A stretch of DNA of 60,163 nt from Streptomyces hydrogenans (GCF_014656075.1 NZ_BNBS01000007.1:84827-144989), one strand, 5' to 3'. Shown: positions 17,078-29,803, counted from the stretch's first letter. Notes: generated from the sequence alone by a model not told the origin. Numbers and translations: made by a program.

Positions 17078-17209
17078 TCAGTCGACGCGGAGGTCGTTGT
17101 AGGAGGTGTCGGCGGTGATGTGCATGTTGGCCGAGGCCGGGGCCGCCGCTCCGAGGGCGAGGGCGGCGGTGACGACCGCGAGGGCGAGCAGGTGTTTCGT
17201 ACGGCGCAC
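17078..17209 (-). CDS. 43-residue secreted microprotein with an AfsS-type NMHIT motif
   Basis: A short gene read directly from the sequence: GTG 17209, AGGAG six bases upstream, TGA at 17080-17078. The 43-residue product has a classic signal peptide (MRRTKHL, hydrophobic Ala/Leu/Val core, APASA cleavage site after residue 27). This leaves a 16-residue mature peptide, NMHITADTSYNDLRVD. NMHIT matches the NLHIT core repeated three times in the AfsS-like protein encoded 300 bases away on the same strand. It converges on the LppU-like gene (6-base gap). Function unknown. It could be an exported AfsS-derived peptide or a relic of duplication. Confidence 0.7.
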   Translation of the reverse strand: MRRTKHLLALAVVTAALALGAAAPASANMHITADTSYNDLRVD

Positions 17210-17515
17210 GGCGGACTCCTCATGAAGTGGTGGTAATCGGGCAGATCGATCCTCGCGGCGCCCTTCGGGGAACCGCGAAGCGGAACCGTCTACTTCGTCA
17301 GGTGGCCGGACACACGGCGGAGGGGCCGGGCAGCTGCCCGGCCCCTCCTGTCGGTGGTCCGATCGCGTTGCGCGCGGTCCCTCCCGGACGAATCCCCCCT
17401 GGTTCCGTCCGGAGTCCCCCGGGACCGTGTGCTCCCCCGTCGACCGGGCCTCCTGGGAGGCACCGGCAGCTCCCCCGAAGTCGCCGCCGATGCCGTCGTC
17501 CCCGTGGGGAGTGGT
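17210..17515. other. Gap holding a perfect terminator palindrome
   Basis: 306 bases between the microprotein and the AfsS-like gene. The main structure is the 30-bp palindrome at 17319-17348, listed separately. A small CCGC-GAA-GCGG hairpin lies near 17273-17283. I see no further gene. Confidence 0.6.
17319..17348 (-). terminator. Perfect 30-bp palindrome, terminator of the afsS-like transcript
   Basis: A perfect inverted repeat without spacer, GC-rich arms of 15 bases centred at 17333/17334. It sits 168 bases beyond the afsS-like stop on the minus strand and before the microprotein gene. No T-tract. It likely separates the two transcripts. Confidence 0.65.
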
Positions 17516-17710
17516 CTACTTGGCCGGCTCCGACGTGATGTGGAGGTTGTCCGTCGAGGCACCGCCGTCACCGAGGACCTTGTCCGCGATGGCGTCGGCC
17601 GGCTCGGAGGTGATGTGCAGGTTCTTCGTGCCGATCGTCTCGCTGCCCTCGCCCGTGATGTGCAGGTTCTCGGGCTTGGCGATCGGGTCGGTGGCGTCGA
17701 TGTCGCCCAT
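17516..17710 (-). CDS. afsS: AfsS-like small regulatory protein (sigma-like protein)
   Basis: A 64-residue acidic protein with three repeats of the form NLHIT[GS]E (residues 15-21, 30-36 and 55-61) separated by ~15-25 residues. AfsS of S. coelicolor is a 63-residue repeat-containing activator of antibiotic pathways encoded just downstream of afsR, and size, position and repeat character all match here. The ATG at 17710 is favoured by GGAGGGG six bases upstream. An in-frame GTG at 17809 would give 97 residues but overlaps a TAGGGT -10 box. Expression is expected to need AfsR, and a direct repeat lies at 17895-17912. How AfsS acts is not settled. Confidence 0.75.
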   Translation of the reverse strand: MGDIDATDPIAKPENLHITGEGSETIGTKNLHITSEPADAIADKVLGDGGASTDNLHITSEPAK

Positions 17711-17894
17711 GTAGGTCCCCTCCATATGGATGGCTTCGCGTGCTGGTTCGCGGGGCCCGTCCGGCGGTTCCCCCATGGACGACCGGACGGGCTCCTCAGG
17801 ATCGCTCACCCTAGTGCGTCGAGGTGACGACCTTCGTCCCGACCCGTCTGCCCCCCGACACGACGGATCGTTGAGGAAGACTCTGCCGGTCGGC

Positions 17895-17912
17895 GATAAA
17901 CGAATGATGAAC
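17895..17912 (-). promoter_or_regulatory. 11-bp-period direct repeat upstream of the afsS-like gene (AfsR/PhoP-box-like)
   Basis: On the minus strand GTTCATC (17912-17906) is followed by ATTC and then GTTTATC (17901-17895), an exact 11-base period. AfsR and PhoP of Streptomyces bind 11-bp direct repeats of GTTCAYC type, and they overlap at the S. coelicolor afsS promoter. It sits about 185 bases before the start codon. A -10 TAGGGT lies at 17813-17808, so the promoter spacing is not clear. Confidence 0.5.
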
Positions 17913-17932
17913 GCGGCCCCGGGGGACCGGGA

Positions 17933-22652
<4,720 letters not shown>

Positions 22653-22673
22653 GGCGAGGGGCGGGGGCCCGGC

Positions 22674-23066
22674 TCAGACCTTGAACACGCGGATGCCGGG
22701 CCCGCACAGGACGGTCAGGTCCTCCGGGTCCGAGGTCAGCACCGTCACCGGTGCCGGAGAGGACAGCGCGGTCGCGGCCACGAGGGCGTCCAGGGCGTAC
22801 TTGTGGCCGTGCAGGCCGGCGCCCGCCAGGAGCTTGCAGGCCAGGCGGGCGATCGCCTCGCTCGGAGGGATCACGTTCACGCGCGATGCGGCGTAGTCGA
22901 AACGGGCCTGCGGGACCCGGGCGTCCCGGGCCTCGACGAGGGTGACGGAGCTGGTGACGACCCTGACGTCCTCGGCCTCGGCCGCCACGAGCCATTCGAG
23001 GAGGTCGGCGGAGCGTCGTACGAGCAGCGACAGGCCCTCGCGGTCCAGGACGAGGGTCCCGCTCAC
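22674..23066 (-). CDS. PIN-domain protein, probable VapC-type toxin
   Basis: A 130-residue PIN-like RNase. The acidic positions are in LVLDREGL (near residue 8), the SSVTLVEA Glu (about 45), ALDALVAATAL (about 93) and TSDPEDL (about 112), as in VapC. Its GTG start (23066) overlaps the antitoxin stop by four bases (GTGA), so it is translated from the antitoxin message. It should cleave RNA when freed from its partner. VapBC modules are common in Streptomyces. It is unrelated in function to the flanking catabolic genes. Confidence 0.8.
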   Translation of the reverse strand: MSGTLVLDREGLSLLVRRSADLLEWLVAAEAEDVRVVTSSVTLVEARDARVPQARFDYAASRVNVIPPSEAIARLACKLLAGAGLHGHKYALDALVAATALSSPAPVTVLTSDPEDLTVLCGPGIRVFKV

Positions 23067-23335
23067 GCGGTGTCCGCCGGCTTCGCGGCCTCGCCGCGGA
23101 GCAACGCGCGCTTCGCCTCGACGCCGGAGGCGTCGGCGGGGCCGAGCTCCGCCTCGGCGTCCTCGATCAGCTCGCGCAGCCGCTCCCGCTCCAGCTGGCG
23201 CTGGACGAGCGCCTCGATGTACGCGGACATGCCGCGCCTGCCGGTGCGCTCCTTGAGCGCGGCGATCGTCCCCTCGTGGAGGGAGACGGAGACGGGACGG
23301 GTCGGACCCTCGCCGGGGCCGGGCTGCTCGCTCAT
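23063..23335 (-). CDS. Ribbon-helix-helix antitoxin, VapB-type
   Basis: A 90-residue protein. The strand RPVSVSLHEGTIAALKERTGRRGMSAYIEALVQRQLER (about 13-50) is a ribbon-helix-helix DNA-binding pattern. The acidic C-terminal half (RELIEDAEAELGPADA) would contact the toxin. It precedes and overlaps the PIN gene. The promoter area just upstream is unusually A+T-rich for this genome, and an inverted repeat at 23359-23376 could be its autoregulatory operator. Confidence 0.75.
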   Translation of the reverse strand: MSEQPGPGEGPTRPVSVSLHEGTIAALKERTGRRGMSAYIEALVQRQLERERLRELIEDAEAELGPADASGVEAKRALLRGEAAKPADTA

Positions 23336-23358
23336 GGAGCGAAGGATACCAGGCGACT

Positions 23359-23376
23359 AATAATTCGATTGTTATT
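23359..23376. promoter_or_regulatory. A+T-rich inverted repeat upstream of the antitoxin gene
   Basis: AATAA and TTATT arms frame an 8-base centre within a ~30-base island that has very few G or C. A minus-strand -10 candidate TATCCT lies at 23348-23343. This is the likely operator and promoter of the toxin-antitoxin pair. Confidence 0.5.
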
Positions 23377-23415
23377 TGCATCCGTGGCGTGCCCGCCCTC
23401 CTCCGCGCCCCTTGC

Positions 23416-23430
23416 CTGATGGACCGTCAG
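23416..23430. promoter_or_regulatory. CTGACG-N3-CGTCAG operator, distal site of the LLM gene
   Basis: CTGATGGACCGTCAG, 11 of 12 positions. First of two sites between the antitoxin gene and the LLM oxidoreductase, 41 bp centre-to-centre from the second. Confidence 0.8.
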
Positions 23431-23456
23431 GCGACAGCATGGCCCCGTCGCCATAA

Positions 23457-23471
23457 CTGACGAAGCGTCAG
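23457..23471. promoter_or_regulatory. Perfect CTGACG-N3-CGTCAG operator, proximal site of the LLM gene
   Basis: CTGACGAAGCGTCAG, 12 of 12 positions, ending 14 bases before the ATG at 23486, so it lies over the expected transcription start. Confidence 0.85.
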
Positions 23472-23485
23472 ACAAGGGGGTCCCC

Positions 23486-24403
23486 ATGGTGGTCTACGGC
23501 ATGCAGCTGCCGGTCCAGTCCCAGTCCGCGATCTACGCCGAGCCCTGGGAGGCCGGTGCCGGGCCCGCGGACCTGCTCGCGATCGCCCGGGCCGCCGACG
23601 CGCACGGCTTCGACTACGTCGCCTGCTGCGACCACGTGGCCATCCCGCGCCGGCTCGCCGCCGGGATGAGCACCGTCTGGTACGACCCGGTCGCCACGCT
23701 CTCCTTCCTGGCCGCCGCCACCGAGCGGGTCCGGCTGCTCTCGCACGTCGCCGTCGTGGGGCTGCGCCACCCGCTGGTCACCGCGAAGGCGTACGCGACC
23801 GTCGACCACCTCTCCGGCGGCCGGCTGGTCCTCGGGGTGGGCGCCGGGCACGTCCAGGAGGAGTTCGAGGCGGTCGGGGCGGACTTCGAGGGGCGCGGGG
23901 CGGTGCTGGACGAGACGCTCGACGCGCTGCGGGCGGCGCTCGGCCCGGAGGAGTACCCGGAGCACCTGGGGGAGCGCTTCGCCTTCAAGGACCTGGGGCA
24001 GCGGCCCCGGCCCGCGCAGGAGCGGGTCCCGGTCTGGGTGGGCGGCTCCTCCCCGGCGGCGGTGCGGCGGGCCGCGCTCAAGGGCGACGGCTGGCTGCCG
24101 CAGGGCGACCCCCGGGACGTGCTGGCGCGCCGGATCGAGCGGATCCGGCGCCTGCGCGAGGAGGCCGGGATCGCGGAGCCCTTCGTCTTCGGCGCGATCG
24201 CCGAGCCGCTGTACGTCGGCGCCCCCGGCTGGGAGGTCGGCCGACGCACGCGCGCGGGCGCGCCGGAGGAGCTGGCGGCGTCGCTCCGGGAGTACGGGGC
24301 GATGGGCGTCGACCAGATCCAGGTGCGGTTCCGCAGCCGGAGCCGCAGCGAACTCATCGACCAGATGGCGGCCTTCGCCGAGGGGGTCGCCCCGCATCTG
24401 TAG
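23486..24403 (+). CDS. LLM-class F420-dependent oxidoreductase
   Basis: A 305-residue luciferase-like monooxygenase-fold protein. GFDYVACCDHVAIP (about 34-47), TERVRLLSHVAVVGLRHPLVTAKAYATVDHLSGGRLVLGVGAGH and VPVWVGGSSPAAVRRAALKGDGWLP are the family's three landmarks. The text resembles F420-dependent members more than FMN ones, but the cofactor is inferred. It should add or remove hydride, or oxygenate a substrate. A GGGGG ribosome site precedes ATG 23486. It forms an operon with the SDR gene 11 bases downstream, under two operators. Confidence 0.87.
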   Translation: MVVYGMQLPVQSQSAIYAEPWEAGAGPADLLAIARAADAHGFDYVACCDHVAIPRRLAAGMSTVWYDPVATLSFLAAATERVRLLSHVAVVGLRHPLVTAKAYATVDHLSGGRLVLGVGAGHVQEEFEAVGADFEGRGAVLDETLDALRAALGPEEYPEHLGERFAFKDLGQRPRPAQERVPVWVGGSSPAAVRRAALKGDGWLPQGDPRDVLARRIERIRRLREEAGIAEPFVFGAIAEPLYVGAPGWEVGRRTRAGAPEELAASLREYGAMGVDQIQVRFRSRSRSELIDQMAAFAEGVAPHL

Positions 24404-24414
24404 GGAGCAGGCGC

Positions 24415-25176
24415 ATGGGCAAGCTGGACGGGCGGGTCGTGATCGTCACGGGCGCGGCGCGCGGGCAGGGCGAGCAGGAGGCGCGGCTCTTCGCCGCCGA
24501 GGGGGCGCGGGTGGTCCTCGCGGACGTGCTCGACGGCCCCGGGGAGGCCCTGGCCAAGGAGCTGGGGGAGGAGCGGGCGTCCTACGTCCACCTGGACGTG
24601 ACCCGCGAGGAGGAGTGGGCGGCCGCGGTGGCGGCGGCGAAGGAGCGGTTCGGGCGGATCGACGGCCTGGTGAACAACGCCGGCATCCTCCGCTTCAACG
24701 AACTGCTCGCGACCCCGCTGGAGGAGTTCCAGGCGATCGTCTCGGTCAACCAGACGGGCTGCTTCCTCGGGATCAGGGCGGTGGCGCCGGAGATCGCGGC
24801 GGCCGGCGGCGGCACGATCGTCAACACCGCCTCGTACACCGGGGTGACCGGCATGGCCGGGGTCGGCGCCTACGCGGCCTCCAAGCACGCGGTGCTCGGG
24901 CTGACCCGGGTGGCGGCCCTGGAGCTGGCCCCGAAGGGGATCCGGGTGAACGCCGTCTGCCCGGGCGCGATCGACACCGCCATGAGCAACCCGGAGGGGG
25001 TGGACCCGGCCGCGACCGGCGAGCTCTACCGCAAGCTCGTGCCGCTCGGCCGGATCGGCCGCCCGGAGGAGGTGGCGGCCCTCGCCCTCTTCCTGACCTC
25101 GGACGACTCCTCGTACGTGACGGGGCAGCCGTTCGTGATCGACGGCGGCTGGCTGGCCGGCGTCTCCCTGTTCTGA
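24415..25176 (+). CDS. Short-chain dehydrogenase/reductase
   Basis: A 253-residue classical SDR. The NAD(P) site [15 protein letters not shown] is at about 12-26, LVNNAG at 82-87, the catalytic Ser is in [10 protein letters not shown] and Tyr-Lys in YAASK (about 152-156), then PGAID and a C-terminal DGGW. Asp in VVLADV (about 40) suggests NAD over NADP. It is similar to hydroxysteroid/cyclic alcohol dehydrogenases with the [11 protein letters not shown] segment. It starts 11 bases after the LLM stop. The substrate is presumably the product of the neighbouring monooxygenases. Confidence 0.9.
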   Translation: MGKLDGRVVIVTGAARGQGEQEARLFAAEGARVVLADVLDGPGEALAKELGEERASYVHLDVTREEEWAAAVAAAKERFGRIDGLVNNAGILRFNELLATPLEEFQAIVSVNQTGCFLGIRAVAPEIAAAGGGTIVNTASYTGVTGMAGVGAYAASKHAVLGLTRVAALELAPKGIRVNAVCPGAIDTAMSNPEGVDPAATGELYRKLVPLGRIGRPEEVAALALFLTSDDSSYVTGQPFVIDGGWLAGVSLF

Positions 25177-25182
25177 ACTGAT

Positions 25183-25197
25183 CTGACGATCCATCAG
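25183..25197. promoter_or_regulatory. CTGACG-N3-CGTCAG operator upstream of -35
   Basis: CTGACGATCCATCAG, 11 of 12 positions, ending three bases before the TTGACA -35 element of the second LLM operon and seven bases after the SDR stop. Confidence 0.8.
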
Positions 25198-25200
25198 GTA

Positions 25201-25229
25201 TTGACACGGCGCAGTGCATCCAAGAATCT
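25201..25229 (+). promoter_or_regulatory. Promoter of the LLM-aminoacylase-ALDH operon
   Basis: A consensus -35 TTGACA (25201-25206) and, 17 bases later, a weak -10 GAATCT (25224-25229). Operators lie on both sides: one abuts the -35 and the other covers the -10/start region, a classic repression layout. Confidence 0.65.
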
Positions 25230-25242
25230 GACGACACGTCAG
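25228..25242. promoter_or_regulatory. Perfect CTGACG-N3-CGTCAG operator over the transcription start
   Basis: CTGACGACACGTCAG, 12 of 12 positions. It overlaps the end of the -10 hexamer and the expected +1 of the operon beginning at 25267, 45 bp centre-to-centre from the upstream site. Confidence 0.85.
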
Positions 25243-25266
25243 AAACTCACGAGGACGGTGACTTCC

Positions 25267-26391
25267 GTGGAATTCGGGATCTTCGTACAGGGATACGTCG
25301 GCAAGCGCGCCGAGACCGATCCCGAAGCCGAGCACAAGGCGCTCATGGAGGAGACCGAGTACGTCATCCAGGCGGACAAGTACAACTTCAAGTACGCCTG
25401 GGCCTCCGAGCACCACTTCCTGGAGGAGTACTCGCACCTCTCGGCCAACGACGTCTACCTGGGCTACCTCGCCCACGCCACCGAGCGCATCCACCTCGGC
25501 TCCGGCATCTTCAACCCGCTCGCCCAGGTCAACCACCCGGTCAAGGTCGCCGAGAAGGTCGCCATGCTCGACCACCTCTCCGGCGGCCGCTTCGAGTTCG
25601 GCTCGGGCCGCGGTGCCGGTTCCCACGAGATCCTCGGCTTCTTCCCGGGCATCACGGACATGAACCACACCAAGGAGATCTGGGAAGAGACCATCGCCGA
25701 GTTCCCCAAGATGTGGCTCCAGGAGGAGTACGCGGGCTTCCAGGGCAAGCACTGGTCCCTGCCGCCCCGCAAGATCCTCCCCAAGCCGTACGGCAAGTCC
25801 CACCCCGCCATGTGGTACGCCGCCGGCTCCCCGTCCTCCTACGCCATGGCCGGGAAGATGGGCCTCGGAGTCCTCGGCTTCAGCGTCCAGAAGGTCTCCG
25901 ACATGGAATGGGTCGTCGAGTCCTACAAGAACGCGATCAAGGAGGCCAAGGCCGTCGGCGACTTCGTCAACGACAACGTCATGGTCACCTCCACCGCGAT
26001 CTGCGCCGAGACCCACGACAAGGCCGTCGAGATCGCCGTCGGCGGCGGCCTCAACTACCTCCAGTCACTGCTCTTCCGCTACCACGACACCTTCCCCCGC
26101 CCCGAGGGCATCCCCGAGTGGCCCGAGCTGCTCCCCGAGTACTCGGCCGAGATCATCGAACTCCTCATAGCCGAGGAACTCATGATCTGCGGCGACCCCT
26201 CCGAGGTCCTCGCCCAGTGCAAGCGGTGGGAGCGGGCCGGCGCCGACCAGCTCTCCTTCGGCCTCCCGATCGGCATCTCCTACGAGGACACGATGAACTC
26301 GATCCGGCTCATCGGCGAGCACGTCATCCCCGAGATCGACACCGACCCGGTCCACCGCACCACCCGCTTCCGCCAGGCGGCCGGCCAGTAG
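25267..26391 (+). CDS. LLM-class flavin-dependent monooxygenase
   Basis: A 374-residue bacterial-luciferase-family protein. It begins MEFGIFVQGYVGKRAE and has [59 protein letters not shown] and MWYAAGSPSSYAMAGKMGLGVLGF. Longer than the F420 paralogue, it is closer to FMN-type alkanal/amine monooxygenases. It should insert oxygen into an organic substrate using reduced flavin from a separate reductase. No reductase gene is adjacent. GTG 25267 is chosen to give the usual MEFGIF start with GAGG 12 bases upstream; GTG 25258 is an alternative. First gene of a three-gene operon. Confidence 0.87.
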   Translation: MEFGIFVQGYVGKRAETDPEAEHKALMEETEYVIQADKYNFKYAWASEHHFLEEYSHLSANDVYLGYLAHATERIHLGSGIFNPLAQVNHPVKVAEKVAMLDHLSGGRFEFGSGRGAGSHEILGFFPGITDMNHTKEIWEETIAEFPKMWLQEEYAGFQGKHWSLPPRKILPKPYGKSHPAMWYAAGSPSSYAMAGKMGLGVLGFSVQKVSDMEWVVESYKNAIKEAKAVGDFVNDNVMVTSTAICAETHDKAVEIAVGGGLNYLQSLLFRYHDTFPRPEGIPEWPELLPEYSAEIIELLIAEELMICGDPSEVLAQCKRWERAGADQLSFGLPIGISYEDTMNSIRLIGEHVIPEIDTDPVHRTTRFRQAAGQ

Positions 26392-26560
26392 CGGACCCTC
26401 CCCCGAGGTCATCGCCCCGGGGGCACCCCACGTGGGCGGCGTCTTCCCGGACCGCCGCCCGCGCAGCCCCGGCCGGAGCCCCGCGGCGGCCCCGGTCCGG
26501 GGCGCATCCGCGTTCCCGCGCGGCCCGCGCACCCCGTACGGAAACGGAGAGAGGGACGTC

Positions 26561-28300
26561 ATGCTCGACCACCTCATCACGGGCGCCACCGTCGTGGACG
26601 GCACCGGCGCCCCCGCCCGCACCGCCGACGTCGGACTGCGGGACGGCCGCATCGCCGTGATCGCCGAACCCGGCACCGTCACCGAGGAGGCCCGCACCAC
26701 CGAGGACGCCACCGGCCTCGTCCTCGCCCCCGGCTTCGTCGACCCGCACACCCACTACGACGCCCAGCTCTTCTGGGACCCGTACGCCACCCCCTCCATG
26801 AACCACGGCGTCACCACCGTCGCCGGCGGCAACTGCGGCTTCACCCTCGCCCCGCTCCACCCCGACCGGCCCGAGGACGCCGACTACACCCGCCGCATGA
26901 TGTCCAAGGTCGAGGGCATGGCACTCACCGCCCTCGAAGAGGGCGTCGACTGGAGCTGGTCCTCCTTCGGCGAGTACCTCGACGCCCTGGAGGGCCGGAT
27001 CGCCGTCAACGCCGGCTTCATGGTCGGCCACTGCGCCCTGCGCCGGTACGTCATGGGCGAGGACGCCGTCGGCGGGCAGCCCACCGACGACCAGCTCGCG
27101 CGGATGACCGCCCTCCTCAAGGAGGCCATGGAGGCCGGCGCCTGGGGCCTGTCCACCACCCAGTCGTCCACCCACTCCGACGGCGACGGCGCCCCCGTCC
27201 CCTCCCGGCACGCGAGCCCCGCCGAGCTGATCGCCCTCTCCAAGGCGGTCGGCGAGCACGAGGGCACCCAGATCGAGGCGATCCTCGCCGGCTGCCTCGA
27301 CCAGTTCTCCGACGCCGAGATCGACCTCTTCGTCGAGATGTCGGCCGCCGCCGGACGGCCCCTGAACTGGAACGTCCTCACCATCGACGCCGCCGTCCCC
27401 GAACGCGTCCCCCGCCAGCTCACCGCCTCCGAACGGGCCCGCAAGTCCGGCGGCCGGATCGTCGCCCTCACCATGCCGATCCTCACCCCCATGAACATGT
27501 CCCTCGGCACCTTCTGCGCCCTCAACCTCATCCCCGGCTGGGGCGAGATCCTGGCCCTGCCCGTCCCCGAGCGCGTCGCGAAGCTCCGCGACCCCGACGT
27601 GCGCGCCGAGATGCTGCGCCGCGCCGACTCCAAGGAGGCCGGCGTCTTCCGCCGCCTCGCCCACTTCGGCCGGTACGTCATCGGCGACACCTACAGCCGG
27701 GAGAACGAGGGCCTGACCGGCCGCGTCGTGAAGGACATCGCCGCCGAGCGCGGCCAGGACCCCTTCCAGTGCCTCGTCGAGATCTGCGCCAACGACGACC
27801 TGCGGACCGTCCTGTGGCCGATGCCGAGCGACAACGACCCGGCCTCCTGGGCGCTGCGCCGCGAGACCTGGGACCACGAGGACGTCCTCCTCGGCGGCTC
27901 CGACGCCGGCGCCCACCTGGACCGGATGTGCGGAGCCCCGTACACCACCCGCTTCCTCGGCGACTGCCTGCGCGGACGGAAGCTGGTGCCGCTGGAGCGG
28001 GCCGTGCGGATGCTCAGCGACGATCCGGCCCGGCTCTTCGGGCTCCGCGAGCGCGGCCGGATCGCCGAGGGCTTCCACGCCGACCTGGTCCTCTTCGACC
28101 CCGAGCGGATCGACGCGGGCCCGGCGATCCTCGTCCACGACCTCCCCGGCGACAGCCCGCGCCTGGACTCGCGGGCGGTCGGCATCGTCTCCGTCCGCGT
28201 CAACGGCGTCGAGACGGTCCGCGACGACGAGGTGACCGGGGCGACACCCGGGCGCGTCCTGCGCTCGGGCCGCGACACGAGGACGGTGAACACCCGATGA
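26561..28300 (+). CDS. N-acyl-D-amino-acid deacylase/D-aminoacylase-type amidohydrolase
   Basis: A 579-residue urease-superfamily amidohydrolase. The N-terminal sandwich domain MLDHLITGATVVDGTGAPA leads into LAPGFVDPHTHYDAQLFWDP (His63, His65 metal site). Then come MNHGVTTVAGGNCGF, GALSTTQSS-like text near 190, SDAGAHLDRMCGAPYTTRFLG with the catalytic Asp (about 446) and a C-terminal GRIAEGFHADLVLFDPERI. Family members hydrolyse N-acyl-D-amino acids or ring amides. ATG 26561 has GAGGG upstream. 169 bases separate it from the LLM gene, and it overlaps ALDH by four bases, so it is coupled to ALDH. A nearby cyclic or linear amide is the likely substrate class. Confidence 0.85.
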   Translation: MLDHLITGATVVDGTGAPARTADVGLRDGRIAVIAEPGTVTEEARTTEDATGLVLAPGFVDPHTHYDAQLFWDPYATPSMNHGVTTVAGGNCGFTLAPLHPDRPEDADYTRRMMSKVEGMALTALEEGVDWSWSSFGEYLDALEGRIAVNAGFMVGHCALRRYVMGEDAVGGQPTDDQLARMTALLKEAMEAGAWGLSTTQSSTHSDGDGAPVPSRHASPAELIALSKAVGEHEGTQIEAILAGCLDQFSDAEIDLFVEMSAAAGRPLNWNVLTIDAAVPERVPRQLTASERARKSGGRIVALTMPILTPMNMSLGTFCALNLIPGWGEILALPVPERVAKLRDPDVRAEMLRRADSKEAGVFRRLAHFGRYVIGDTYSRENEGLTGRVVKDIAAERGQDPFQCLVEICANDDLRTVLWPMPSDNDPASWALRRETWDHEDVLLGGSDAGAHLDRMCGAPYTTRFLGDCLRGRKLVPLERAVRMLSDDPARLFGLRERGRIAEGFHADLVLFDPERIDAGPAILVHDLPGDSPRLDSRAVGIVSVRVNGVETVRDDEVTGATPGRVLRSGRDTRTVNTR

Positions 28301-29754
28301 CCATCCGCGAGAAGCTCTACATCGACGGCGCGTGGACCGAGCCCGACGGCGGCCACTACGAGGTGGTGAACCCGGCCACCGAGGAGGTCGTCGGCCTCGC
28401 GCCCGAGGCGTCCCGGGCCCAGGTGTACGAGGCCGCCGCCGCCGCCCGCCAGGCGTTCGGCACCTGGTCGCGCACGAGGCCCGAGGAGCGCGCCGCGATC
28501 CTCGACCGGGCCGCCGCGATCATGGCCCGGGACGCCGACGCACACACCCTCCTCGCCCGCGCCGAGACCGGCGCCACCACCGCCACCGCCCGCGGCATGC
28601 AGGTCGCCGTCGGCTCCTCCCGCTTCCGGAGGTACGCGCGCGGCGCCCTGGAACCGGTCGAGGAGGCCCTGCCGCCGCAGATCAACGAGGCCGGCCCGAT
28701 GGGGAAGGCCGGCGTCTTCGGGGCGGTCGCGGTACGCCGCCCGGTCGGCGTCGTCACCTGCGTCACCTCGTACAACAACCCCTGGGCCAACCCGGCCGGC
28801 AAGATCGCGCCCGCGCTCGCCATGGGCAACACCGTCCTCGTGAAGCCCGCCCCGCAGGACCCGCTGTCCGTCTTCGCCATGGTCCGCGCCCTGGAGGAGG
28901 CCGGCGCCCCGCCCGGCGTGGTCAACCTGGTCACCGGCTCGGCGCCCGCCGTGGGCGAGGCGGCCGTCGACTCCCCGGACGTCGACATGGTCTCCTTCAC
29001 CGGCTCCACCGCCGTCGGCCAGGCCATCGGCGAGGTCTGCGGCCGCGCCATGAAGCGCCAGCTGATGGAGCTGGGCGGGAAGGGCGCCGCGCTCGTCCTC
29101 GACGACGCCGACCTGGACGCGGCCGTGATGGGGATCGGCACCACCTTCTCCTTCTACAGCGGCCAGATCTGCACCGCCCCGACCCGGGTGCTCGCCCAGC
29201 GCGGGATCTACGACCGGCTGGTCGGGAAGCTGGCCGCCTACACCGGCCACCTGAAGGTGGGGGACCCGGCGGAGAAGGGCACGGTCGTCGGACCGGTGAT
29301 CTCGGCGGCCCACCGCGACCGGGTGGAGTCCTACGTGGAACTGGGCCGCAAGGAGGGGGCGCGGATCGTGACCGGCGGCGAGCGCCCGGACCTCGCGCGC
29401 GGCTTCTACGTGGCGCCGACGCTGCTCGCCGACTGCACCAACGAGATGCGGGTGGTGCGCGAGGAGATCTTCGGCCCGGTCGTCGTGGTCGTCCCCTTCG
29501 ACGACGAGGAGGAGGGGATCGCGCTCGCCAACGACAGCGACTACGGCCTGCTCGACTACGTGTGGTCCGGCGACGTCGCCCGCGCCTTCCGCATCGCGGG
29601 GCGGCTGCGGGCCGGCGGGGTGGGGATCAACACCATCGGCCGGAACATGGAGGCGCCCTTCGGCGGCTTCAAGAAGAGCGGCGTGGGCCGGGACGTGGGC
29701 TCGTACGCGCTGCACGCCTACAGCGAGCTGCAGGCGGTGGTCTGGCCGGGCTGA
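28297..29754 (+). CDS. NAD(P)-dependent aldehyde dehydrogenase
   Basis: A 485-residue ALDH. CVTSYNNPWANP carries the catalytic Asn (about 160), then VKPAPQDPLS, FTGSTAVGQ, MELGGKG with Glu258, GQICTAPTR with nucleophile Cys292, and EEIFGPVVVVVPF (about 390). It should oxidise an aldehyde to the acid or CoA-independent product. Its ATG lies inside the stop of the aminoacylase gene (ATGA), so translation is coupled. It likely finishes the oxidation started by the upstream LLM monooxygenase. Ends at a strong hairpin. Confidence 0.92.
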   Translation: MTIREKLYIDGAWTEPDGGHYEVVNPATEEVVGLAPEASRAQVYEAAAAARQAFGTWSRTRPEERAAILDRAAAIMARDADAHTLLARAETGATTATARGMQVAVGSSRFRRYARGALEPVEEALPPQINEAGPMGKAGVFGAVAVRRPVGVVTCVTSYNNPWANPAGKIAPALAMGNTVLVKPAPQDPLSVFAMVRALEEAGAPPGVVNLVTGSAPAVGEAAVDSPDVDMVSFTGSTAVGQAIGEVCGRAMKRQLMELGGKGAALVLDDADLDAAVMGIGTTFSFYSGQICTAPTRVLAQRGIYDRLVGKLAAYTGHLKVGDPAEKGTVVGPVISAAHRDRVESYVELGRKEGARIVTGGERPDLARGFYVAPTLLADCTNEMRVVREEIFGPVVVVVPFDDEEEGIALANDSDYGLLDYVWSGDVARAFRIAGRLRAGGVGINTIGRNMEAPFGGFKKSGVGRDVGSYALHAYSELQAVVWPG

Positions 29755-29761
29755 GCGGCCA

Positions 29762-29789
29762 CGGGCGGGGCCCTGCCCGGCCCCGCCCG
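29762..29789 (+). terminator. Operon terminator hairpin
   Basis: A perfect 10-bp stem CGGGCGGGGC/GCCCCGCCCG with an 8-base loop, seven bases after the ALDH stop. Confidence 0.75.
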
Positions 29790-29803
29790 AAGGGGCTCGC
29801 GGT

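Noticed and set aside
17711..17809. Longer 97-residue form of the AfsS-like protein from GTG 17809
   Set aside because: The upstream GTG overlaps a TAGGGT -10 box. The ATG at 17710 has a strong GGAGGGG site and gives the expected ~63-residue size.
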